A stretch of 37,533 bases of DNA, from NCBI RefSeq assembly GCF_016862455.1, contig NZ_BOMZ01000046.1:1-37533 (forward strand), written 5' to 3'. Shown here in pieces: positions 14,329 to 21,856 of the stretch. The translations under genes and the position numbers were made by a program. The stretch's first letter is position 1; every line of letters begins with the position of its first letter. The stretch is from Actinoplanes utahensis (GTDB lineage: Bacteria; Actinomycetota; Actinomycetes; Mycobacteriales; Micromonosporaceae). The notes beneath the pieces were generated by a model, which had not been told where the DNA came from, made no database searches, and worked only from the letters and a program-made list of their open reading frames with translations.

Positions 14329-16752
14329 ATGTCCCAGCCGGAGCGCAAGCTCGGCACGTGGCCGGTCTTCGTCATCGCGGTCTCCGCCATGACCCCGCTC
14401 ACGGTCGTGGCGGGGGCTCTGCCGCTCGGCTACGGCTCAGTGGGGGAAAAGGGCATTCCGGTGGCGTACATGCTGGTCGCCGCGGTGCTCGGAGTGTTCG
14501 CGGTGGGACTCGCGGCGATGGCGCGGCATGTGCCCAACAGCGGCGCCTTCTACGCGTACGCATCGATCGGCATCTCCCGGCCCGTCGGCGTGGGAACCGC
14601 TTTCGTCGCGCTGCTGGCCTACAACGCGATGCAGATCGGTCTTTACGGCGCGTTCGGAGTGGCCGCGCACAACGCCCTCGCGATCTTCGGTATCAACGTC
14701 TCGTGGATCGTGCTCGCGCTGATCGGCTGGGCGGTGATCGCCGCGCTCGGCCGGCTCGACATCGATCTCAACGCCCGCATCCTCACCGTGCTGGTCTGCG
14801 CCGAGGTGCTGATCGTCCTGCTCTTCGACATCGTCATGGTCGGGAACCCGGCCGGTGGCACGGTCACCTTCGACACCCTCAACCCCGCCTTGATCGCCAG
14901 CGCGGGCGGTGTGTCGCTGTTGGTGGCCGCGATCGCGGGCATGGTGGGCTTCGAGGCCCCTCTGGTGTACGCGGCCGAGGCTCGCGACCCACGCCGGACA
15001 GTCGCCCGCGCGATCGGGTTCACCCTGCTGGTCGCGGCGGTCCTCTACGGGGGCACCGCGTGGGCGATGTCGGTCGTCGCCGGGCCCGACCAGATCGTCG
15101 TGATCGCCGGTCAGCATCTCGACGATCTGTTCTTCTACCTGCCCGCGCCTTATCTGTGGACGGCTGTCGTCGATCTCGGGCGGATCTTCTTCGCCACCAG
15201 CCTGTTCGCCGCGATGCTGGCCTTCCATCACACTGTCGCCCGTTACGGTCTGACCGTCGCCAGGGAAGGCGTGTTGCCGCAGGCGCTGGCACGGACCCGT
15301 CGGGGCGTACCAGTGGCGGCGTCGTCCGCGCAGTCCGCCCTCGCCCTCGTCGTGTTGCTGATCTTCGCGGCGGCGGCGTGGAATCCGACGAAGGATCTGT
15401 TCTTCTTCGGCACCGTCTCCGGCGGTCTCGGAGTGCTCATCCTGATGGCCATCGCGTCGGTCGCCGTCGTGCGGTTCTTCGGCCGGTCCGACCACGGGGA
15501 GACGCTCTGGCGACGTCGGATCGCGCCATGGATCGCCAACGTCTTCCTCTGGCTCGTGCTGTTGCTCACGATCGCGTTCTTCGGGGAGCTACTGGACAGC
15601 GAGAACGTGGTCAAGATCTGGTCGCCGACCCTGCTGTACCTGCTGGTCCTGATCGCCGGCCTGGTATGGGGTCGCAAACTACGGCGCCAGCGCCCTGAGG
15701 TGTACGCCGTGATCGGCACCGGCCGCCCGCCCCTCGCTCCGGACGAGACCCCACCGCCCGACCGTCCCGCCGCCAGGGAGATGGGCACCGAGGCACGTGA
15801 ATCCGGCGAGGGTGGCGAGCCACCGGGGTCCACGGAGATCACCGAGCTGCGCGGTACTGCGGAGACAGCCGAGCTGCCGGGTTCTGCGGAGGGCGGCGAG
15901 CCCCGGGGATCTACGGAGATTGCGAAGCCGCGGGGTTCTGCGGAAGGCGGCGAGGTGCGGCGGCCCGCGGGCGGCGGCGTCGATGAGCCGGCCTTCGCGG
16001 GCCCGGGCCCGCAGAGCGACGCCCTTGACCCCGTAAGCGAAGTGGGGGCGGAAGCGGATGGCGTCGGTCGGGGAGCGGCAGCTGCGAAAGGGGATTCGCA
16101 GCCGACAGCGAGCGGGCGAGAACCGGCGGAGACTGCGGCAGCACCGGCAACGGCGGAATCCGAGTCGCCCGAGATGTCTAGGGGGACTGTGTCGGGGCAG
16201 GTGGCCGCGGGGCGGGAGACTGCCGGCACGGCGGACCGAACCCAGGCTGAGCAATCGCCGGGGACGCCCGCGCCGGAAACGGCGGGACGCTCTGTCCCGG
16301 CGCCCCGAAAATCGGCGCCGAGGAAGCGGAGCACGCCAAGCACACGGAAGACAATGCCGGGTGGAGGCGCGGAAGCAGGCGGCGATTCGCTTTCCGGATC
16401 TGCGGGTGTGGGAGAAAGACCCGCGTCCGGTACGGGCCGGCGGACGCCGTCCCCACGGAAGAGGACGTCCGGCGGTCAGGGCGGTGAGGCCGCTACCGGC
16501 TCGCGGGGCGGGGCTGACGGGCCCGGCGATCCGGTGGAGTCTCCGGAGCCCGCTGCGGAGAACAGGACCGCCGGCACCGGCCGGGCGACCGGTCCACGAG
16601 TTCCCCGGGCACGGCGGGCACCGGAGGACGAGGCGGCAGCACCGAGGGCACCGCGGCGAACGCCAGGGGCGAAGAGTGAGCCGGCGCCGCCGCACGGCGC
16701 CGCAGAGCAAACTCCTGACCCCGAGGGCGGGCCGGTCGACGAGTCGCGTTGA
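14329..16752 (+). CDS. APC-family amino acid permease with long disordered C-terminal tail
   Basis: 807 residues from the ATG at 14329, preceded by GGGAGG. Residues 1 to about 455 form an APC-superfamily transporter with about 12 hydrophobic segments, beginning KLGTWPVFVIAVSAMTPLTVVAGALPLGYG and including GFEAPLVYAAEARDPRRTVARAIG, the conserved segment after helix 6. The last 350 residues, from about 455, are hydrophilic and low in complexity. They contain five nonapeptide repeats (497-541), then Ala/Gly/Glu/Thr-rich sequence with basic SP/TP-containing patches (APRKSAPRKRSTPSTRKT, RRTPSPRKRTSGG). Typical permeases of the family end near 450-500 residues, so this tail is exceptional. It is predicted cytosolic and disordered. 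The stop codon lies exactly where a non-coding minisatellite begins. Confidence 0.85.
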   Translation: MSQPERKLGTWPVFVIAVSAMTPLTVVAGALPLGYGSVGEKGIPVAYMLVAAVLGVFAVGLAAMARHVPNSGAFYAYASIGISRPVGVGTAFVALLAYNAMQIGLYGAFGVAAHNALAIFGINVSWIVLALIGWAVIAALGRLDIDLNARILTVLVCAEVLIVLLFDIVMVGNPAGGTVTFDTLNPALIASAGGVSLLVAAIAGMVGFEAPLVYAAEARDPRRTVARAIGFTLLVAAVLYGGTAWAMSVVAGPDQIVVIAGQHLDDLFFYLPAPYLWTAVVDLGRIFFATSLFAAMLAFHHTVARYGLTVAREGVLPQALARTRRGVPVAASSAQSALALVVLLIFAAAAWNPTKDLFFFGTVSGGLGVLILMAIASVAVVRFFGRSDHGETLWRRRIAPWIANVFLWLVLLLTIAFFGELLDSENVVKIWSPTLLYLLVLIAGLVWGRKLRRQRPEVYAVIGTGRPPLAPDETPPPDRPAAREMGTEARESGEGGEPPGSTEITELRGTAETAELPGSAEGGEPRGSTEIAKPRGSAEGGEVRRPAGGGVDEPAFAGPGPQSDALDPVSEVGAEADGVGRGAAAAKGDSQPTASGREPAETAAAPATAESESPEMSRGTVSGQVAAGRETAGTADRTQAEQSPGTPAPETAGRSVPAPRKSAPRKRSTPSTRKTMPGGGAEAGGDSLSGSAGVGERPASGTGRRTPSPRKRTSGGQGGEAATGSRGGADGPGDPVESPEPAAENRTAGTGRATGPRVPRARRAPEDEAAAPRAPRRTPGAKSEPAPPHGAAEQTPDPEGGPVDESR
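15817..15951. repeat. 27-bp in-frame repeats in the permease tail
   Basis: Five consecutive 27-bp units encode nonapeptides EPPGSTEIT, ELRGTAETA, ELPGSAEGG, EPRGSTEIA and KPRGSAEGG. A sixth, poorly conserved unit follows. The period is a multiple of three, so the reading frame is kept. The shared CGGAGAT core recalls the units of the array after the stop codon. Confidence 0.8.
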
Positions 16753-17038
16753 CGGGGATCTCGGGGGACGGCCGTGTCGACGGGGATCTCGGGGGACGGC
16801 CGTGTCGACGGGGATCTCGGGGGACGGCCGTGTTGACGGGGATCTCGGCGGACGAGTCGCGTCGACGGGGATCTCGGCGGACGAGTCGCGTCGACGGGGA
16901 TCTCGGGGGACGGCCGTGTCGACGGAGATCTCGGCGGACGAGTCGCGTCGACGGAGATCTCGGTCAACGAGCCGCGTCGACGGAGATCCCCGGAGGAGGA
17001 GTTGCGTCGACGGAGATCCCCGGCCGGACGAGTCGCGG
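16735..17038. repeat. 28/29-bp minisatellite starting at the permease stop codon
   Basis: Ten head-to-tail units begin with GACGGGGATC or GACGGAGATC at 16751, 16779, 16807, 16835, 16864, 16893, 16921, 16950, 16979 and 17009. A half unit (16735-16750) encodes the end of the permease. Two versions alternate irregularly: a 28-bp form ending GGACGGCCGTGTC and a 29-bp form ending GGACGAGTCGCGTC; the last units are about 30 bp and more diverged. There are no spacers. The array keeps minus-strand frames open but encodes no credible protein. Confidence 0.92.
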
Positions 17039-17382
17039 GTGGTCGCGGAGATTCGGGCGGTGCTGAGGATGTTCGGCGCCCTGTGCCACCCCACCGGGAG
17101 CCGGGCACTCGACGAACCGTGCTCAGCCCTGCTACGGCGGATGCGGCGTTGAGCGGTCCCGGTCGGTCGCGATTTCGTCCGGCTGGCTGTGGGTGCTGTC
17201 GCAGCGCTGCTGAGCCAGCCATCCGTGTCCTTGCGACGCCCGTGCCGTGCGTGAAAGTCGGCCGCTCGGTGCGGTTGGCATAACGTTTTCGATCAAGGCA
17301 TGAGCTGCGGCGATGGCCCACTTCCGAGTCGGCAGTGACAACCAGCCCGGGGTGACCGCGACCGGAGGGCGGTCGGTGGGGT
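17039..17382. other. Intergenic region between the minisatellite and terC
   Basis: No gene is supported here. The frame open through 17152 on the plus strand is a continuation of repeat-driven frames and lacks a start or family resemblance. Confidence 0.45.
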
Positions 17383-17408
17383 GTGGGGGCCGCCGTGACG
17401 GCCCCCAC
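17383..17408 (-). terminator. Strong hairpin downstream of terC
   Basis: GTGGGGGCCG (17383-17392) pairs perfectly with CGGCCCCCAC (17399-17408) around a six-base loop, six bases past the terC stop codon. There is no U-tract, which is common for actinobacterial terminators. Confidence 0.75.
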
Positions 17409-17413
17409 GGGGA

Positions 17414-18424
17414 TCAGTGCTGGGCGGGGTGCTGGTGGTCGGCGGGGTTGGCGCGGAGGCTGCCGGCGTGGGCCTTCAAGGAGGGGTCCTTGCGGGATTT
17501 CAGCAGGCTGGCGACTGTCGTGATGACCAGGATGCCGATGATCACGCCGAGGGAGATCGGGGTTGCGACCTCGGGGACCGAAGCGCTGATGTCCTTGTGG
17601 GCCCAGTGCAGCACCAGCTTGACGCCGATGAAGGCCAGGATGATCGACAGGCCGGTGGAGAGGTAGACCAGGCGGTCGAGCAGGCCCTTGACCAGGAAGA
17701 ACAGGGCACGCAGGCCGAGCAGGGCGAACGCGTTGGCGACGAACACGATGTAGGCCTGGTCGGTGACGCCGAAGACGGCCGGGATCGAGTCGAGGGCGAA
17801 CAGCAGGTCGGTGCCGCCGATCGCCAGCAGGACCAGGAACAGCGGTGTGACCATGCGTTTGCCGTCGATGCGGGTGATCATCTTGCCCTCGACGTAGTCC
17901 TCCGTCACGGGCAGGAACCGGCGGGCGGCCTTGACCAGCGCGTTCTCGTCGACGTCGGGATCCTCGTCGCGGTGCCGGAACAGTTGTACGGCGGTGTAGA
18001 GCAGGATCAGGCCGAACACCAGGAACATGAACGAGAAGGCGCTGAGCAGGGCGGCGCCGACCACGATGAAGATCACTCGCAGGATCAGCGCGATGATGAT
18101 GCCGAAGGTCAGCACCTTCTGCTGGAAGCGCTCGGGAACGGCGAACGTCGTCATGATGATGACGAAGACGAACAGATTGTCGACGGAGAGGCTTTTCTCG
18201 ACGATGTAGCCGGCGAAATACTCGGTGCCGTAGCCCCAGCCGTAGACGTTCGCGAATACCACGCCGAAGACGATCGCGACGGCGATATAGAAGATGGACC
18301 AGCCGGCGGCTTCGCGAAAGCCGACGACGTGTGGACGAAGCACCCCGAGCGTCAAATCGAGGGCGAGCAGGGCGACGATGACACCGATGGTGACGGTCCA
18401 CCCGAGCGCGGAGACCTCAAGCAT
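17414..18424 (-). CDS. TerC-family integral membrane protein (Alx-like)
   Basis: 336 residues from the ATG at 18424. About nine hydrophobic segments are visible. The family's acidic intramembrane motifs are present: EKSLSVDNLFVFVIIM (about 75-90) and GGTDLLFALDSIPAVFGV (about 200-215), which carry the Asp residues thought to handle metal ions. The length and the loop RHRDEDPDVDENALVKAARRFLPV match TerC/Alx proteins, which are linked to tellurite resistance and manganese export or homeostasis. No other ter gene is nearby, so a metal-ion role is likelier than tellurite resistance. A strong hairpin follows the gene. A 10-bp direct repeat overlaps the start codon. Confidence 0.92.
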   Translation of the reverse strand: MLEVSALGWTVTIGVIVALLALDLTLGVLRPHVVGFREAAGWSIFYIAVAIVFGVVFANVYGWGYGTEYFAGYIVEKSLSVDNLFVFVIIMTTFAVPERFQQKVLTFGIIIALILRVIFIVVGAALLSAFSFMFLVFGLILLYTAVQLFRHRDEDPDVDENALVKAARRFLPVTEDYVEGKMITRIDGKRMVTPLFLVLLAIGGTDLLFALDSIPAVFGVTDQAYIVFVANAFALLGLRALFFLVKGLLDRLVYLSTGLSIILAFIGVKLVLHWAHKDISASVPEVATPISLGVIIGILVITTVASLLKSRKDPSLKAHAGSLRANPADHQHPAQH

Positions 18425-18460
18425 GCTTCACAGGATCTCCAAAGATTCTGCAAGCATGCT
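18418..18460. promoter_or_regulatory. Direct repeat CAAGCATGCT overlapping the terC start
   Basis: CAAGCATGCT occurs at 18418-18427, covering the terC start codon, and again at 18451-18460. Each copy contains the 8-bp palindrome AGCATGCT. The arrangement could be a repressor site between terC and the dioxygenase gene, but no matching regulator is visible. Confidence 0.35.
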
Positions 18461-18475
18461 GAGAAATCGATAGGC

Positions 18476-19243
18476 TCATACGACCTGGAACGATCTTTTG
18501 GCCAGGCCCATCCAGAAACCCTCGATCGGCTGGTCGGGTGCCTGAGCCGGGTCCGTGGACGCGCCGAGGGTCAGGAACATCGGGGCGAAGTGCTCGATCG
18601 TCGGATGCGCGTACGGCATACCGGGGGCACGGTCGCGGAAGTCGGCGAGTTCGTCGACGGCGCCGCGGGACAGGGTCTCGGCGGTCCACGCGTCGAATTC
18701 GGCCGACCAGCCGGGCGCGGCCGCCTCGGGCCGCCAGTCGCGCAGGAACGGCAGGCCGTGCGTGGTGAATCCGGAGCCGATGACGAGCACTCCCTCGTCG
18801 CGCAGCGGGGCGAGCCGGCGGCCGATCTCGAGCAGGCGATCGGGTTCGAGGGTGGGCAGGGACATCTGCAGGACGGGGATGTCGGCGTCGGGGTACATGA
18901 CGGTGAGTGGCACATACGCACCGTGGTCGAGACCGCGGTCGGTGCGGGCGACCGTCTGGTGATCGGGCATCGATTTCGCGACTTTGTCGGCTAGTTCGGG
19001 AGCACCTGGAGCGTTGTACCGCACCTGGTGGTAGCGCGGGGCGAAACCCCCGAAGTCATAGACGAGCGGCACGGTCTCGGTGGCTCCGAGCATGAGGGGT
19101 GCGGACTCCCAGTGAGCCGATGCGACCAGGATCATTTTCGGTCTCGGCAGGCTGGCGGCGAGGTCGCGCAACTGTGCCGTCCAGGTGGGGTCGTCGACCA
19201 GCGGCGGTGCGCCGTGGCTGAGGAAGAGGGCGGGCATCCGCAT
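18476..19243 (-). CDS. DODA-type extradiol ring-opening dioxygenase (YgiD/LigB-like)
   Basis: 255 residues from the ATG at 19243, chosen for its GGAGG seven bases upstream; the frame continues to 19306 through the operator region. The protein starts RMPALFLSHGAPPLV, with the first metal histidine, and continues with VASAHWES (second His), TDRGLDHGAYVPL (third His region) and VLVIGSGFTTHGLPFL. These are the marks of the class III extradiol dioxygenases related to plant DOPA dioxygenase and E. coli YgiD. It probably cleaves a catechol-type substrate with a single Zn or Fe ion; the substrate is unknown. Two operator-like palindromes lie just upstream. Confidence 0.9.
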   Translation of the reverse strand: MRMPALFLSHGAPPLVDDPTWTAQLRDLAASLPRPKMILVASAHWESAPLMLGATETVPLVYDFGGFAPRYHQVRYNAPGAPELADKVAKSMPDHQTVARTDRGLDHGAYVPLTVMYPDADIPVLQMSLPTLEPDRLLEIGRRLAPLRDEGVLVIGSGFTTHGLPFLRDWRPEAAAPGWSAEFDAWTAETLSRGAVDELADFRDRAPGMPYAHPTIEHFAPMFLTLGASTDPAQAPDQPIEGFWMGLAKRSFQVV

Positions 19244-19253
19244 GGTGACCTCC

Positions 19254-19309
19254 GTTGAAGCTTCAACCTTTTCGCCAACGCTACGCCGATTTAGTTGATT
19301 CCGCAACTA
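19254..19309 (-). promoter_or_regulatory. Two palindromic operators upstream of the dioxygenase gene
   Basis: GTTGAAGCTTCAAC (19254-19267) is a perfect 14-bp palindrome placed next to the Shine-Dalgarno. TAGTTG (19292-19297) and CAACTA (19304-19309) form a second inverted repeat with a six-base centre. Both shapes resemble MarR-type operators of actinobacteria as I remember them. No MarR gene is in the window, so the regulator is probably encoded elsewhere. Confidence 0.5.
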
Positions 19310-19637
19310 GTTACCCTGAGTGGTAGCTGTTATGTGGATATCCATTATCTCGAGGACACCCCAAGCGGAGCGTCACGTTTCAAGGTCGTTGCCTAAAGCC
19401 CCTGAGCAGCAGCGGGATCCACAGCGCCTACAGTGGAACTGATGCTCGTCGCCTGGACGTTGCGTTGATCCGCGGGTGCCGTCCCGCTGCGCTGGGGAAG
19501 CGCTACGTAACTGCTTCATTGACGTCTCCCCTCATCTCGGAGGGCGCTCGCGGGCACCTTTTCAGGCGCGTCGAGAGGAGAACCCGCAGTGGCGCCGCCG
19601 CAGCTACCGCCCGCCGATGATCTCTGTCTGACGGCTC

Positions 19638-19895
19638 ATGACTCGATTCGTGGCAAGTCGTTGCTTTCGCCGGCCACCCTCGGTCTCGGTCTCGGCGCTG
19701 CTCGGTGCATCGATGTTGTGGCGCCGGATGGATCTCGTCGATACCGAACTGGTGGACGGCGTGCCCGCCTGTCCGGAGGCGACGAACGAGAACAACGTCC
19801 GCCTCTACCAGCGGCATGGTTACACGCCGATGACGCCGTTCGAGATCTATCTGCCGGACGGCACGCCCTTCTCCCGGATGCGGCGCGCAGTCTGA
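19638..19895 (+). pseudogene. Remnant of a GNAT acetyltransferase (C-terminal end only)
   Basis: The last 40 codons read as the end of an acetyltransferase: EATNENNVRLYQRHGYTPMTPFEIYLPDGTPFSRMRR, where NENNVRLYxRxGF is the usual final helix-strand of GNAT enzymes. The 85-residue frame starting at 19638 has no acetyl-CoA-binding motif, and upstream sequence in any frame does not supply the missing 100 or more residues. Fragments such as SALLGASMLWRRMD suggest frameshift and deletion decay. A hairpin follows at 19911. Confidence 0.7.
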
Positions 19896-19910
19896 AAGTG
19901 ACAGTCACGA

Positions 19911-19931
19911 GGCGGACGCGATGCGTCCGCC
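19911..19931 (+). terminator. Hairpin between the GNAT remnant and iolC
   Basis: GGCGGACGC (19911-19919) pairs perfectly with GCGTCCGCC (19923-19931), leaving a three-base loop, followed by CCCTTG. It probably ends transcription from upstream, but it could also act in the iol leader. Confidence 0.55.
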
Positions 19932-20037
19932 CCCTTGACGTGTCCGCATGCGCGTAATTTCATCGTAACCAGGTCCAACGCAGCGTTGCCGACCGGTTAC
20001 CCGCCGCTGCCGCGCATCGCCGGCCGGAGGGATGCGC
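19932..20037 (+). promoter_or_regulatory. Probable iol operon promoter and leader
   Basis: TTGACG at 19935-19940 matches a -35 hexamer. A good -10 at the normal spacing is not obvious; TAATTT at 19955 is too close. The GGAGG at 20026-20030 is the iolC ribosome-binding site. Confidence 0.35.
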
Positions 20038-20970
20038 ATGCTCGCAGACGAGGTGCTGACGATGGGGCGCATCGGCGTGGACCTCTACCCGGAACAGATC
20101 GGCGTGCCGTTGCGACAGGTCGGCACGTTCCGGCGCTTCCTCGGCGGCAGCCCGTCCAACGTGGCCGTCGCGGCCGCGCGGTACGGGCGCCGGGCCGCGG
20201 TGATCACCCGTACCGGCGCCGACGGGTTCGGCGACTTCCTGCATGACGCGCTGCGCGACTTCGGCGTCGACGACCGTTTCGTGGCGTCGGTGGCCGGGCT
20301 GCCGACCCCGCTGGCGTTCTGCGAGATCTTCCCGCCGGACCATTTCCCGTTGACGTTCTACCGCTACCCGAAGGCCCCGGACCTGGAGATCCGTGAGTCC
20401 GATCTGGACTTCGCGGCGATCCGGGCGGCCGGAGTGTTCTGGATGACCGGGACCGGGCTCAGCGCCGAGCCGTCGCGCACCGCCACCCTGTCCGCGCTGC
20501 GGGCCCGCGAGCTGACCGATCACACCGTCTTCGACCTGGACTACCGGCCGATGTTCTGGGCGTCGCGGGACGAGGCCCGGCACTGGTACGCGGAGGCGCT
20601 GCCGATGGCCACGGTCGTGGTCGGCAACCTCGACGAGGTGGAGACCGCGGTGGGCGTACCGCACCCGGAAGAAGCCGCGGCCAGGCTGATCGCCGCGGGC
20701 CCGAGGCTCGCCGTGATCAAACGCGGGCCGGCCGGGGTCTTCGCGGCGACAGCCGCCGAACGCGTCGAGATCCCGCCGATGAAGATCGAGACGCTGAACG
20801 GGCTGGGCGCGGGGGACGCGTTCGGCGGCGCGCTCTGCCACGGGCTGCTGGCCGGCTGGCCCCTCGCCGAGACGATGCGGTTCGCCGGGGTCGCCGGCGC
20901 CATCGTCGCGTCGCGGCTGTCCTGCTCGGACGCCATGCCGACGGAGGAGGAGGTGCGTGCCCATGACTGA
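20038..20970 (+). CDS. iolC: 5-dehydro-2-deoxygluconokinase (IolC)
   Basis: 310 residues from the ATG at 20038, seven bases after GGAGG; the ATG at 20032 is too close to that site. It is a PfkB-family sugar kinase: GRIGVDLYPEQIG and FRRFLGGSPSNVAVAAARYG near the N-terminus, VIKRGPAGV, and the catalytic anion-hole motif NGLGAGDAFGGALCHGLL near the C-terminus. IolC phosphorylates 5-dehydro-2-deoxy-D-gluconate in myo-inositol catabolism. The assignment from the MGRIGVDLYPEQ opening is supported by iolB, iolD and iolA directly downstream. It is the first gene of the nine-gene overlapping operon and overlaps iolB by 8 bp. Confidence 0.92.
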   Translation: MLADEVLTMGRIGVDLYPEQIGVPLRQVGTFRRFLGGSPSNVAVAAARYGRRAAVITRTGADGFGDFLHDALRDFGVDDRFVASVAGLPTPLAFCEIFPPDHFPLTFYRYPKAPDLEIRESDLDFAAIRAAGVFWMTGTGLSAEPSRTATLSALRARELTDHTVFDLDYRPMFWASRDEARHWYAEALPMATVVVGNLDEVETAVGVPHPEEAAARLIAAGPRLAVIKRGPAGVFAATAAERVEIPPMKIETLNGLGAGDAFGGALCHGLLAGWPLAETMRFAGVAGAIVASRLSCSDAMPTEEEVRAHD

Positions 20971-21856
20971 GGCGCGCGTGAATCCCCTGGTGCCGCGCGG
21001 CAGTTCGGCGGATCGGCCGTTCGACGTGCTGATCACGCCGGAGACGGCGGGCTGGGAGTACAGCGGGCTGCGCGTGGTGCACCTGCCGGTCGGCGGCCGG
21101 GTCCGTTTCATGACCGGTTCAGACGAGGTGCTGGTCCTGCCGCTGGCTGGTGGCTGTGACGTGGCCTGCGACGACGAACGGCTGACCCTGACCGGCCGCC
21201 GTTCGGTCTTCTCCCGGGTGACTGATTTCGCCTATCTGCCGCGCGGCTGCACGGTGACCCTGCGCGCCCCGAACGGCGGCCGTTTCGCGCTGCCTGCCGC
21301 CCGCGCCGAGCGGACGCTTCCGTTCCGCTACGGCGCGGCCGAGGACGTGCCGGTGGAGCTGCGCGGCGCCGGGCAGGCCAGCCGCCAGGTGAACAACTTC
21401 TGCACCCCGGAGTCGTTCGAGACCGACCGGCTGATCGTCTGCGAGGTGCTGACACCGGGCGGCAACTGGTCGTCGTATCCGCCGCACAAGCACGACGAGC
21501 AGCACGCGGACGAGTGCAGCCTGGAGGAGATCTACTACTTCGAGGTCGCCGCCTCGCCGGCGGGCGGTCACGGGTGCGGCTATCAGCGGGTGTACGGCCA
21601 CCCCGACCGCCCGATCGACGTGTGCGCCGAGGTCCGTTCCGGCGACGTGGTGCTGATCCCGTACGGCTGGCACGGCCCGTCGATGGCCTCGCCCGGCTAC
21701 GACCTCTACTACCTCAACGTGATGGCGGGCCCCGGCATCCGCCGCTGGCTGGTCCGCGACGATCCGGCGCACGGCTGGGTGCGCGGCCGCTGGGCCGCCG
21801 AACGTGTCGACGCCAGATTGCCGTTGACCTCGACTCGGGAGAGAAGGCGCGGGTGA
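20963..21856 (+). CDS. iolB: 5-deoxy-glucuronate isomerase (IolB)
   Basis: 297 residues from the ATG at 20963, inside the end of iolC and preceded by GGAGGAGG. IolB converts 5-deoxy-D-glucuronate to 5-dehydro-2-deoxy-D-gluconate. It is a double cupin: the N-terminal half shows GWEYSGLRVVHLPVGGRV and VLVLPLAGGCDV. The C-terminal half has VLTPGGNWSSYPPHKHDEQ, with metal-binding His residues, EEIYYFEV with the Glu ligand, and SGDVVLIPYGWHGPSMASPGYDLYYLNVMAGP. All are diagnostic for the family. The last codons overlap the iolD start (GTGA). Confidence 0.95.
   Translation: MTEARVNPLVPRGSSADRPFDVLITPETAGWEYSGLRVVHLPVGGRVRFMTGSDEVLVLPLAGGCDVACDDERLTLTGRRSVFSRVTDFAYLPRGCTVTLRAPNGGRFALPAARAERTLPFRYGAAEDVPVELRGAGQASRQVNNFCTPESFETDRLIVCEVLTPGGNWSSYPPHKHDEQHADECSLEEIYYFEVAASPAGGHGCGYQRVYGHPDRPIDVCAEVRSGDVVLIPYGWHGPSMASPGYDLYYLNVMAGPGIRRWLVRDDPAHGWVRGRWAAERVDARLPLTSTRERRRG

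Noticed and set aside
16751..17038. Possible CRISPR array
   Set aside because: Units are contiguous with no unique spacers, and no cas genes are present. It is a minisatellite.
16476..18401. Minus-strand open frame across the minisatellite and terC
   Set aside because: The frame is kept open by the repeats (Pro/Arg/Ser-rich product) and continues antiparallel to nothing coherent. TerC is encoded in a different frame with clear motifs.
17414..18424. Tellurite-resistance operon
   Set aside because: Only terC is present. Without terB, terD, terE or terZ neighbours, a general metal-ion role is more likely.
18425..18475. Possible yybP-ykoY manganese riboswitch before terC
   Set aside because: Such riboswitches often precede terC genes, but the 50-base gap is too short and lacks the conserved elements I would expect.
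19310..19600. Possible riboswitch or small RNA between the dioxygenase and the GNAT remnant
   Set aside because: Some short complementary stretches exist, but I could not match any known aptamer or build a stable long structure by eye.
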